A program made the position numbers and the translations under genes. The notes below the pieces were generated by a model. The model had not been told where the DNA came from, did not search any database, and worked only from the letters and a program-made list of their open reading frames with translations. From positions 37,896 to 101,895 of the forward strand of contig VXQT01000034.1 in the NCBI GenBank assembly GCA_009838915.1: a DNA stretch of 64,000 nt. Reading direction: 5' to 3'. Below, piece by piece: positions 26,251 through 34,275 of the stretch. Numbering within the stretch: position 1 is the stretch's first letter; each line of letters opens with the position of its first letter. This DNA comes from Chloroflexota bacterium (lineage in GTDB: Bacteria > Chloroflexota > Dehalococcoidia > Bin125).

Positions 26251-27798
26251 CTACTCCGCCAGGCCGAGCTTCTCGGCCAGGCCGATTCGCTGGACTTTGC
26301 CGGTGGCGCCTTTGGGAATCTCGTCGAGGATCACGATCCTCCGCGGAGTCTTGAAGTCGGCAATTCGCTCGCCGACGAAGCGGCGGATGGCCCGCTCGTC
26401 CGAGTCTTCGCCGTCGCGCAGGACCACGGCGGCGGCGATCTCTTCACCCAGCCGGTTGTGGGGCATGGCGAACGTGACCGCCTGGGCGACGGCGGGATGC
26501 TGGAGCAGCGCTTCGTCCACCTCGCGGGGGGAAATCTTCTCGCCGCCGCGATTGATGATCTCCTTGAGCCGGCCCGTGATCGTCAGGTAGCCGTCGCCGT
26601 CGAGCACGCCCTGATCGCCGGTGCGGAACCAGCCTCGCGTGTACGCCGTAGCGTTGGCCTCGGGGTTGTTGCGGTAGCCGTCGGTGACGTTCGGGCCGCG
26701 GATTACGACCTCACCGCGCTGACCCATGGCCAACAGCGCGCCGTCCTCGTCCATGATTGCGATCTCGGGACCGGCCGGCAGACCGACGCTGCCCGGCTTG
26801 CGTTCCTGCGGCGGCAGCGGATTCGAACTCATCTGATGCGCCGCCTCGGTCATCCCATACGACTCGATCACCGGCGCGCCGAAGGTGTCTTCCAACTCCG
26901 CCATCACGGTCGGCGGCAGCGAGGACGAGGATGAGCGGATCAGGCGGAGGTCGGTCTCGTCCAGCGCATCGGCATTGCGGGAGGCACGGGTGAGGATGAG
27001 CTGATGCATGGTCGGAACGGCGGTGTACCAGGACGGCGTCGACTCACGCAGCCAGCCGAACACCTGCATCGCGTTGAACCCGGGCGAGCACCAGGTGCTG
27101 CCGCCCGCACCGACGCTGGCGAGAATGCCGGCCATGATCCCGTGAATGTGGAACAGCGGCATGATGTTGAGACAGCGGTCCTCTGAAGTGAGCTGCAGTG
27201 TGTCGCGAATGTGGTGCGCGGTGGCAATCAGGTTTCGCTGTCGCAGTGGGACGATCTTCGGTCGCGACGTCGTGCCCGACGTATGTAAAACCAGGCCGAC
27301 ATCGTCCGCTCCGGCCTCGCCCGGCCGTTCTGCTGAGCCGCCGATCTCGGCCGACAGCGTGAAGCTCCCGGCAGGACCGTCGGCATCGGGCTGCAGCTCG
27401 ATCAACGGGATGCCGAGCTTCCCCGTTACTTCGCGGACAGGCGAGTCGACGCCCTCCTGCACGACGACGGCGCGGGCGTCAAGGTCGGCGAGGTAGAACT
27501 CGAATTCGTCCGTGCGGTAGCCGGGATTGAGCGGCGCGGCGGTCGCCGCATTGGCGACGCCGAGGAAGGCAGCCGCCATTTCGGCGCCGTTGGGCAGGAC
27601 GATCGCGATCCCGTCCTCGCGCCCCAGACCGAAGCTGTTGAGCTGCTCGCCTGTGCGCGCGATCTGTTCGCGCAGACCGTCGAAGCTGAGGTCGGGTCGG
27701 CCCGGTGAGCCGAGAGCGGATGCGTCACCGTCGAGCGGAGCGAGCAGCTCGGAGATGGTCCTGGCATTGACATGAGGCTTGACTGGGGGCTGGGTCAC
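26251..27798 (-). CDS. AMP-dependent acyl-CoA synthetase
   Basis: This 515-residue ANL-superfamily ligase activates a carboxylic acid to its acyl-CoA through an acyl-AMP. Adenylation motifs are LVLHTSGTTSRPKIVPL, the A5-type ESYGMTEAAHQMSSNP, GWFRTGDQGVLDGDGYLTITGRLKEIINRGGEKI and the catalytic Lys in PKGATGKVQR near the C terminus. The overall layout resembles oxalate-CoA ligase and 4-coumarate-CoA ligase-like enzymes. The start is GTG at 27798 with GGGAG six bases upstream; a 20-residue extension lacks support. It is probably the first gene of a short unit with the LLM oxidoreductase. Confidence 0.9.
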   Translation of the reverse strand: MTQPPVKPHVNARTISELLAPLDGDASALGSPGRPDLSFDGLREQIARTGEQLNSFGLGREDGIAIVLPNGAEMAAAFLGVANAATAAPLNPGYRTDEFEFYLADLDARAVVVQEGVDSPVREVTGKLGIPLIELQPDADGPAGSFTLSAEIGGSAERPGEAGADDVGLVLHTSGTTSRPKIVPLRQRNLIATAHHIRDTLQLTSEDRCLNIMPLFHIHGIMAGILASVGAGGSTWCSPGFNAMQVFGWLRESTPSWYTAVPTMHQLILTRASRNADALDETDLRLIRSSSSSLPPTVMAELEDTFGAPVIESYGMTEAAHQMSSNPLPPQERKPGSVGLPAGPEIAIMDEDGALLAMGQRGEVVIRGPNVTDGYRNNPEANATAYTRGWFRTGDQGVLDGDGYLTITGRLKEIINRGGEKISPREVDEALLQHPAVAQAVTFAMPHNRLGEEIAAAVVLRDGEDSDERAIRRFVGERIADFKTPRRIVILDEIPKGATGKVQRIGLAEKLGLAE

Positions 27799-27890
27799 GG
27801 GGTCTCCCGACGAAACAACAGGTGCGCGAGCGGCGGTCAAATGCGCCACATGGCACACAGCCTATTGCGGGATCAGGTCCAGGCGCTGCG

Positions 27891-27896
27891 TATACT
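27891..27896 (+). promoter_or_regulatory. -10 element for the tRNA-Ser genes
   Basis: TATACT ends seven bases before the first base of the first tRNA-Ser, the spacing expected if transcription starts at or near the mature 5' end. No clear -35 element at 17 bp. Confidence 0.5.
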
Positions 27897-27903
27897 TCAA
27901 CGT

Positions 27904-27995
27904 GGAGAGGTGTCCGAGTGGCCGAAGGAGCCGATCTCGAAAATCGGTAGGTGCGGCGACGTGCCTCGTGGGTTCGAATCCCACCCTCTCCGCCA
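27904..27995 (+). tRNA. tRNA-Ser (anticodon CGA)
   Basis: This is a 92-nt class II tRNA. The acceptor GGAGAGG pairs with CCTCTCC, the discriminator is G, and CCA is encoded. The anticodon loop CTCGAAA gives CGA, reading UCG. The long variable arm expected of serine tRNAs is present, and the T loop is GTTCGAATC. Confidence 0.97.
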
Positions 27996-28019
27996 GTTTG
28001 CATATCGGCCACCGTCTCC

Positions 28020-28109
28020 GGAGAGGTGCTGGAGTGGACGATCAGGCACGCCTGGAAAGCGTGTAGGGCTGCAAGGCCCTCGTGGGTTCGAATCCCACCC
28101 TCTCCGCCA
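28020..28109 (+). tRNA. tRNA-Ser (anticodon GGA)
   Basis: This is a 90-nt class II tRNA with the same acceptor and T arm as its neighbour 24 bases upstream, and CCA encoded. The anticodon stem CACGC/GCGTG encloses CTGGAAA, anticodon GGA, reading UCC and UCU. It is probably co-transcribed with the tRNA-Ser(CGA). Confidence 0.97.
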
Positions 28110-28124
28110 GCTCAATCCTGTTCA

Positions 28125-29531
28125 TCACTCTACGGCTGGCAGCGTGAGCGTAATCGTGGCGCCCTGGCCGGGGCCGTCGCTTTCGGCTGTGACTGTGCCT
28201 CCGTGCGCTTCGACGATGGCGCGGGTGATGGCCAAACCCAGTCCGGATCCCGATACCCCCCGGTCTCTCGATTGCGCGGTGCGGTAGAGCCGATCAAAGA
28301 GGTGCGGCAGATCGTCGGCGCTGATGCCGACGCCGTCATCGATCACCGAGATCGACGCGGATTGTTCCGGTCCCAACGCCGCCCTGACTACTACGTCGCC
28401 TCCGGGCTCCGTGCTCTGGATCGCGTTGTTCAAGACGTTGCCGAGCGCCTGGCTGATACGCATCCGATCGACAGGTATCTCGGGCAGATCGGCGACCGGC
28501 TCGAGCGAGAGCGCCACGCCACGCGCGTCCGCGCGCGGCTGCCAGCGGGTGACCTCTCTGGAGAGCAGATCGGAGACTGCAACCTGCTCGGAGTCCAGGC
28601 GCAGTTCGCCGCTGTCGGTCTCGGCGAGCGCGTTGAGGTCGGTCAGCAGCCCGCGCAGACGGTCAACCTCCTGAACGATCTGTTCGGCCGCCTGCTCGGG
28701 AGACTGCAGACCATCGCGCAGTCCCGCAGCTTCAAGCTGCACGACGCTCAGTGGTGTGTTGAGTTCGTGGGACAGATCGTGAATCAACCGGCGCCGCAGC
28801 TCTCGTTGCGTTTCCAGAGTGTCGGCCATCTGGTTGAAGGCTGCGCTCATGCGGCCCAGTTCGTCGTTGGTGGTGATGTCAAGTGGCGTCGAATCACCGC
28901 GAGCGATGGCCTGGGTCGCCTCGGTCAACGCCTTGACCGGGGCGGTGATCCGCTTGGCCAACCAGTTCGACAGCAGGATCGCCGCGGCAACCGTGCCGAG
29001 TCCGGCGAACAGGATGATGTAAAGCAGCGTGCTCAGAAACCCGTGCGACTCGCTGGAGAGCAACTCCTGGTCGACATCCACAAAGAGGCGACCAACCGGT
29101 TGGTTGGTCGATAGGTCGTACACCGTCCGGCGCGAGCCGTCCAGGTCGGTCGCGTCCGCGCCGCTGGCCAGCACGGACATGTTGTCGGTGACGACGCGTC
29201 CGTTGACATCGGTGATCACGACGCGCACCTGCTCGAGGTGGAAACTCTCTCCTGCCTCATCGCCTCGCGAGTCCTCACCCTCATCGTGCGAGGCCTCGGC
29301 ATTGAGATATCCGGCCCGTTCCAGGGCATCGCCGATCGTGTGCCACCCGCCGACCGCCGTGTACTCCTCGCTCACGCTTCGGGCCAGGTAGGCCGCCTGG
29401 TCATCGGCGATCTCGGAGACGAACACGTTCAGCCGCGACTCGGTGGCCCAGTAGCCGACGCCGACGCTGATGGCGACCGTCAGCGCGGCCAACAGTACAA
29501 GCGATCCCATGATCCGCCAGCGCAACGACAT
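28125..29531 (-). CDS. sensor histidine kinase (HAMP, HisKA, HATPase)
   Basis: This 468-residue membrane kinase has membrane segments at about residues 8-28 and near STLLYIILFAGLGTVAAAILL. They bracket a periplasmic domain of about 130 residues that contains an acidic stretch (HDEGEDSRGDE). A HAMP domain follows (LAKRITAPVKALTEATQAIARGD), then HisKA with the phospho-acceptor His in HDLSHELNTPLS, and the ATPase domain with N box LGNVLNNAI, DDGVGI and GSGLGLAI. Its start overlaps the stop of the response regulator gene by one base. The signal is unknown; an upstream lipoprotein gene may contribute to sensing. Confidence 0.93.
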   Translation of the reverse strand: MSLRWRIMGSLVLLAALTVAISVGVGYWATESRLNVFVSEIADDQAAYLARSVSEEYTAVGGWHTIGDALERAGYLNAEASHDEGEDSRGDEAGESFHLEQVRVVITDVNGRVVTDNMSVLASGADATDLDGSRRTVYDLSTNQPVGRLFVDVDQELLSSESHGFLSTLLYIILFAGLGTVAAAILLSNWLAKRITAPVKALTEATQAIARGDSTPLDITTNDELGRMSAAFNQMADTLETQRELRRRLIHDLSHELNTPLSVVQLEAAGLRDGLQSPEQAAEQIVQEVDRLRGLLTDLNALAETDSGELRLDSEQVAVSDLLSREVTRWQPRADARGVALSLEPVADLPEIPVDRMRISQALGNVLNNAIQSTEPGGDVVVRAALGPEQSASISVIDDGVGISADDLPHLFDRLYRTAQSRDRGVSGSGLGLAITRAIVEAHGGTVTAESDGPGQGATITLTLPAVE

Positions 29532-30208
29532 CAGGCTTCATCCACCACAAACTTGTAGCCCGCGCCGTACACGGTCTGGATCGGCTGCCGACCGCCGCGG
29601 TCGATCTGCTTGCGCAAGCGCGCAATCTGGCTGTCGATGGCGCGATCGTATCCCTCGAACTCATGATGGAACGCCAGGTTGATCAGCTGCTCTCGGCTCA
29701 GCACCTGGTTGGGATGCCGCATCAGCACGGCGAGCAGGGTGATCTGGGCATGGGTCAAGTTCACCGGCTGACCGTCGATCGTGACGCGGCGCGATGTCTC
29801 GTTCACGCTGATGTCGCCGTGGGTAATGACTTGCTGGACTTTGCCCTGCACCCTGCGCAACACCGCTTCGGCCCGAGCGATGACTTCCTGAGGATCGAAT
29901 GGTTTGATGATGTAGTCGTCCGCCCCGCTGTCGAGACCAAGAATCCGCTCGGCCGGCGCTTCCCGAGCGGTCAGCATGATGATCGGAACATCGGACTCGC
30001 GGCGCAAGATGCGACAGAGTTCGATGCCATCCAACCGGGGCAGCATCAGGTCGAGGATGATCAAGTCCGGCGCCATGCTGCGGGCACGGGCGAGGCCGGA
30101 CTCCCCGTCGTGAGCGACCTCAGGGGAGTATCCGGCCTGTTCGAAGTAGCGCTTGACCCAGTGAGCGATCCGCGTGTCGTCTTCGACGATCAGAACGGTG
30201 TCGCTCAT
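29531..30208 (-). CDS. OmpR/PhoB-family response regulator
   Basis: This 225-residue regulator has an N-terminal receiver domain with the acidic pair ED at 9-10, phospho-acceptor Asp 53 (LILDLMLPRLDG), the switch Thr in MLTAREAP and Lys in YIIKPFDP. The C-terminal winged-helix DNA-binding domain follows (LTHAQITLLAVLMRHPNQVLSREQLI, QTVYGAGYKF). I chose the ATG at 30208, where the receiver domain naturally begins. It forms an operon with the histidine kinase. The lipoprotein gene 51 bp upstream on the same strand is probably part of the unit. Confidence 0.94.
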   Translation of the reverse strand: MSDTVLIVEDDTRIAHWVKRYFEQAGYSPEVAHDGESGLARARSMAPDLIILDLMLPRLDGIELCRILRRESDVPIIMLTAREAPAERILGLDSGADDYIIKPFDPQEVIARAEAVLRRVQGKVQQVITHGDISVNETSRRVTIDGQPVNLTHAQITLLAVLMRHPNQVLSREQLINLAFHHEFEGYDRAIDSQIARLRKQIDRGGRQPIQTVYGAGYKFVVDEA

Positions 30209-30259
30209 CTTGCAATCCCTACTTCTGTTTGCCCTGCGCAAACTCGGTCTTGCCGAAGG

Positions 30260-31438
30260 CTAGTCCTGTCCGGACTCGCCCCGCCCGCCGTGTTCGCCAC
30301 CGGACTCGCTGCCCGATTCGCCGGAGCTGCCGTGCTCGCCGCCGGACTCGTGGCCCGACTCGCCCGAGCCGCCCTGGCCGCTCTCGCCTTCACCGCTACC
30401 GACTTCGGCGTGAGCAACCCATCCGTCGAACGGTTCGACCGTGGCCGGCAGGGTGATGGCGATCATCTCGCCGGGAGCCAGGTCAGTCGGCGTAGTCGGA
30501 CCGAGTTCCGTCTCGTTCGAGAGGTGGACCTCGACCCGTACGCGAGTCAGCACCTGGTTGGTGGTGTTCTCGGCGGTGCCGACGAACGAGTTGCTGCCGG
30601 CGTCGTAGCTGAGGATCAGCCGCGCGCCGCGGCGTACCTCGTCGTAGACCTCGTCGAGCGGCATCATCGGCGCGTTGGCGCCGTCTTCGTCGCCCGCTCC
30701 AGCAGAACCTTCACCAGCTTCGCCCGAGTGCGGCTGCGGTCCGGGGCCGGCGCAGTCGAAGACTTCCATGTGCACGACGTAGCCGTCGAACGACACACCT
30801 GCGAGCCCCGGCTCGCTGCTGACGGACAGGCTGGAGACGACTTCCTCGCCCGGTTGCAGATCGCCCAGCTTCTGCGGACCAAGCTCACCGACGGTCGTCG
30901 TGCCCGACTTCAGGTGAGGTTCGGCCTGCACGAAGCAGAGGACCTCGGACGTGGTGTTGCGCACCGTGCCGAACACCGTCTGCGTGGCGTCGTCGTACTG
31001 CATGGAGACGGCCAATCCGCCCAGGTTCCCAGACCATGACTGGTCGAGCGGGATGATGGGACTGGACATCTCGGCTTCGCGGCTCTCGCCGCCCTCGCCT
31101 TCAGGGCCGTGACCTTCGCCTCCGGTGCCTTCGTTGCCGCCTTCGCCGCCGGAGCCTTCGTTGGACTCACCGCGTTCGCGGCTGCCCTCGCCTCCGGCGC
31201 CGTGTTGGTTCTCGCCTTGCCTGCCTTCCTGGGCGTTCTCCGCGCCTTCGCGCGCGCCGTGTTGGCCTTCAGACCCGCCTTCGCGGCTCTCGCTGGTCGT
31301 CTGGCTGATCGTGCGTTCCGCGTCCCCGTTGTGATCGGAGCCGCCGCTGGCGCATCCGAGGAGGATGGCTCCAGACAGGGCGACGCCCAACACCGGCGCG
31401 AACAGCAATGCCGCCGACTTCTTGAAACTGCGCTTCAT
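30260..31438 (-). CDS. lipoprotein with two repeated beta-domains and Gly/Glu/Ser-rich linkers
   Basis: This 392-residue predicted lipoprotein starts at an ATG with AAGGAG eight bases upstream. A basic MKRSFKKS precedes a hydrophobic stretch and lipobox ILLGC. Then comes a long low-complexity linker rich in Glu, Gly, Ser and Asn (GGEGGNEGTGGEGHGPEGEG). Two related domains of about 90 residues follow, each beginning PxxPLD and containing a VxGxVxNTT-type strand, VxVExHL and DLxPGE; they resemble FxLYD-type extracellular beta domains. The C terminus is again a Gly/Ser/Glu/His repeat. It sits immediately upstream of the two-component genes, so a surface role linked to that sensor is likely. Confidence 0.75.
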   Translation of the reverse strand: MKRSFKKSAALLFAPVLGVALSGAILLGCASGGSDHNGDAERTISQTTSESREGGSEGQHGAREGAENAQEGRQGENQHGAGGEGSRERGESNEGSGGEGGNEGTGGEGHGPEGEGGESREAEMSSPIIPLDQSWSGNLGGLAVSMQYDDATQTVFGTVRNTTSEVLCFVQAEPHLKSGTTTVGELGPQKLGDLQPGEEVVSSLSVSSEPGLAGVSFDGYVVHMEVFDCAGPGPQPHSGEAGEGSAGAGDEDGANAPMMPLDEVYDEVRRGARLILSYDAGSNSFVGTAENTTNQVLTRVRVEVHLSNETELGPTTPTDLAPGEMIAITLPATVEPFDGWVAHAEVGSGEGESGQGGSGESGHESGGEHGSSGESGSESGGEHGGRGESGQD

Positions 31439-31604
31439 TTCGCCACTCCTTTCGTCTGTGTTTCTGTGGCAATGCCCAGAGTGACGAGCAAATGTCGCAG
31501 AAATATGTCGGCAGAGCGTGCATTCCCGAGCGCGGTGGGGACACGGAGATCTCGCGCGGCCGCGGACCGCCTCGTTCACTGACCAAAGACGTGAGCAGGG
31601 TGTG

Positions 31605-31757
31605 TCAGCGCCAGAGCGCGAACTCTTCTTGGCGATCGGCAGTCGTAGATCTGACGTCCGGTCCGATGTCCACCGTGTACGGCTGGTCGCTGCGGTACTG
31701 CGGCCAGCCGGGAAGCGCGGTCGTGCCGGGATTGCCGCTGCACATGCGAGCGAAGAA
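31605..31757 (-). pseudogene. C-terminal remnant of a third carboxylesterase gene
   Basis: Fifty codons ending in a TGA at 31605-31607 read FARMCSGNPGTTALPGWPQY, RSDQPYTV and TTADRQEEFALWR. They closely match the last 50 residues of the esterase at 32731-34266 (GNPGTQALPGWPQYRSDQPY, TTADREEELALWR). The homology begins only eight bases beyond the stop codon of the dehalogenase-like gene, so roughly nine tenths of the gene is missing. No start codon or promoter of its own is visible. The 165 bases to its right hold nothing I can identify. Confidence 0.85.
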
Positions 31758-31765
31758 CAGCCTAA

Positions 31766-32668
31766 TCAAGTCAATCGCAGAAACTGCTTGATCAGCGGCA
31801 CGATGATCTCCGGAGCATCCTCCTGGCAGAAGTGCCCTGCGTGAGGCAGGATCGTGATCGGCGCGTCGGGATAGAGTGCGCGGAAACTACCGATCGCCAC
31901 GTCCGGGTTGATGGCGTGGTCCTGCATGCCTTCAACCATCATCGCCGGCATTGAGCCCAGTTCCGGCACCTGGCTAACTCGTTCGAGGACGTAGTCGCGC
32001 GTCCGACCCAGGTACGCGTCAAGCGGGAACTCAATCGCGCCGATGCATGACTCTTTGTCCGGGAACGGCGCAGAGTATGCACGAATCCAGGTGTCATCAA
32101 CGGCAGCCGAATTCTCGAAGCCAATGATCTTCATCACGCTAAGGACATTGCTGCCCAAATGACCGAGCGTCTCATTCAGCGAGCCGGCCTCGTGATGTTT
32201 GCCGATCCACTGGAACCACGGCATTAGCGGCGCGCTTGGCGGCACCCGTTGGGCGCCGGGAATGACAGTGTTCAAGACACACATCCGTTTGACACGGTCG
32301 AGGTTGCGCACCGCGTACTGCGAGCCCATTGGACCGCCCCAGTCCTGCATGATCAATGTGATGTCGTGCAGGTCGAGTTCGTCGATCAGCGACGACAGAT
32401 TCTCGACATGGGTCCTGAGCGTGTACTCGCGGTCTTGCGGAGTCTCACTCTTGCCGAATCCCATGTGGTCGGGCACGACCACGCGGTTCGACTCGGCGAC
32501 GGCCGGAATGAAACGACGGTACAGGTACCCCCAGGTTGGCTCACCGTGCAACATGACGACGGGTTCGCCCTCACCTTCGTCGACATAGTGCATTCGGAAC
32601 CCGGGAGCCTCGCTGAAGTGCGGCTCGAACGGAAAGGTGCCATCAAACGTCTCATCGGCGGGGATCAT
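31766..32668 (-). CDS. haloalkane dehalogenase-like alpha/beta hydrolase
   Basis: This 300-residue hydrolase has an Asp nucleophile. The oxyanion region is HGEPTWGYLYR (residues 41-51), the nucleophile elbow is MQDWGGPMG (Asp 109 with Trp 110), a probable acid Asp is in EGMQDHAIN, and the base His is in LPHAGHFCQED. This is the pattern of haloalkane dehalogenase subfamily I (DhlA type), with Trp beside the nucleophile able to bind halide. I chose the ATG at 32668, which gives the usual N terminus (FPFEPHFSEAPGFRMHYVD). An ATG at 32734 overlapping the esterase stop by ATGA would add 22 residues. It is in line with the two esterase genes. Confidence 0.8.
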   Translation of the reverse strand: MIPADETFDGTFPFEPHFSEAPGFRMHYVDEGEGEPVVMLHGEPTWGYLYRRFIPAVAESNRVVVPDHMGFGKSETPQDREYTLRTHVENLSSLIDELDLHDITLIMQDWGGPMGSQYAVRNLDRVKRMCVLNTVIPGAQRVPPSAPLMPWFQWIGKHHEAGSLNETLGHLGSNVLSVMKIIGFENSAAVDDTWIRAYSAPFPDKESCIGAIEFPLDAYLGRTRDYVLERVSQVPELGSMPAMMVEGMQDHAINPDVAIGSFRALYPDAPITILPHAGHFCQEDAPEIIVPLIKQFLRLT

Positions 32669-32730
32669 GGCGTCGTCTTTCGTCGTAGTTGAGAGTCCGG
32701 TTACGTGGCGATCTTGCACCACCCCAGCGC

Positions 32731-34266
32731 TCATCGCCAGAGCGCGAGCTCTTCCTCACGATCCGCTGTGGTGGTTCTGACGTCGGGGCCGAAGATCATC
32801 GTGTAGGGCTGATCGCTTCGGTATTGCGGCCAGCCGGGGAGCGCCTGCGTACCCGGATTGCCTGTTCGGGCGAAGTTGAGCCAGACATCCATCATGAATC
32901 GGCTGAGCTGATCGACCTGTGGGTCGCTGCCGACGAAGTCGCGCATCAGGTCGTTGGTTCCCCAGATCAAGGGCACGTCGAGCGCATGGGGCGAACCCAG
33001 CCGACCCTCGAACATCGGCGATTGCTGCTCGACGAGGTAGGCGTAGGTACCGCCCGATGCTCCCTCGCGGACGTCGAGCAGACGGCGGGTAGAGCCCCGG
33101 TACTGACGGTCGGTCATGACCGCGTTGTAGACATCGAGAGGATCGGTCGGTTCGCCGCGCCCGATGCGCAGGGCGCGGTACGTCTCGTAGCATTCGCCGG
33201 CGCGTTCGCTTCCTCCGACCAACGGCGATAACAGCTCCAGCGCGCGCTCCTCGTTGAGGTCGCTCAATCCTGCCATCGCGGAGAGCAGCGTGAACTCGTT
33301 GCGCATCGTGCCGGCGAGCAGGTCGACTCCTGAGCCTCGACCCTCTCGCACCGCGTCGATCGGGATCGCGTCGAGGAGCTCGTCCTCGATTACGGCATTG
33401 AAGACGCCGTGTAGTCCGGCGGCGGGATTAGCCGCTGGATCGGCCGCTGCCAGCGCGCTCTGGGCATTGAGGATGTCCTCCGCGGGCAACCGACGCAGCT
33501 CGTCGGCGGATGGGTGATCGAGCCCAAGTTCGCGGTAGTAGTAGGGAAGCATCTCGGCGACGGAGCCGCGCGAGTGGATACGGTCGGCTGCACCGCTCTG
33601 GATGATTGCGCGATGGAATAGACCTTCCGCGCGAGGCGACGCGAGCAAGATGCCGACCGCGATGCCACCGGCCGACTCACCGAAGATCGTCACGTTACCC
33701 GGGTCGCCGCCGAACGTCGCGATCTCGTCTCGCACCCACTCCAGCGCCGCGACCATGTCGTGGAAGCCGAAGTTGCCCTCGGCCTCGCCATCTGTTGCGA
33801 GCACGGGGTCCGGTAGGAAGCCGAGTGAGCCGAGACGGTAGTTGATCGTGACGATCACTGCGTTTCCACGTGCAGCCAGATGCGATCCGTCGTAGGCCGG
33901 CGACGAACCGGAACCGCTGGACAAGCCGCCGCCGTGAATCCAGAGCATCACTGGTCGGCGGGCGTCGTCGAGTCCTGGAGTCCAGACGTTGAGGTAGAGA
34001 CAGTCTTCCGAGGTTCGCTCCTGGCTGTGGCCCATGATCCCCGCGAACGGACCGGCCGCCGGTCGCGGCGGCTGGATCGAGATTGGACCGAACTCGAGGG
34101 CATCCCGGACTCCATCCCACCTCTCGAGCGGCTGCGGCCGGCGCCAACGCAGGTCGCCGACGGGCGGCTGGGCATAGGGCACTCCGCGGAAGACGTGCAG
34201 ACCGCTCTCAACCTGGCCTCTCAGGTCTCCCCGGCGGGTTTCGACAGTGCTTGTGTTCGAAGCCAT
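32731..34266 (-). CDS. type B carboxylesterase (copy 2)
   Basis: This 511-residue alpha/beta hydrolase of the carboxylesterase/para-nitrobenzyl esterase family has oxyanion HGGG at 111-114 and nucleophile Ser 198 in FGESAGG. The N-terminal family signature is HVFRGVPYAQPPVGDLRW, with EDCLYLNVWTPG following. No signal peptide is seen. AGGAG lies before the ATG, nine bases after the stop of the other esterase gene, so the two form an operon with the dehalogenase-like gene. The two esterases share layout and C-terminal end (PGWPxYRxDQxYTM) but differ in the lid region. Confidence 0.9.
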   Translation of the reverse strand: MASNTSTVETRRGDLRGQVESGLHVFRGVPYAQPPVGDLRWRRPQPLERWDGVRDALEFGPISIQPPRPAAGPFAGIMGHSQERTSEDCLYLNVWTPGLDDARRPVMLWIHGGGLSSGSGSSPAYDGSHLAARGNAVIVTINYRLGSLGFLPDPVLATDGEAEGNFGFHDMVAALEWVRDEIATFGGDPGNVTIFGESAGGIAVGILLASPRAEGLFHRAIIQSGAADRIHSRGSVAEMLPYYYRELGLDHPSADELRRLPAEDILNAQSALAAADPAANPAAGLHGVFNAVIEDELLDAIPIDAVREGRGSGVDLLAGTMRNEFTLLSAMAGLSDLNEERALELLSPLVGGSERAGECYETYRALRIGRGEPTDPLDVYNAVMTDRQYRGSTRRLLDVREGASGGTYAYLVEQQSPMFEGRLGSPHALDVPLIWGTNDLMRDFVGSDPQVDQLSRFMMDVWLNFARTGNPGTQALPGWPQYRSDQPYTMIFGPDVRTTTADREEELALWR

Positions 34267-34275
34267 CGCTCGCTC

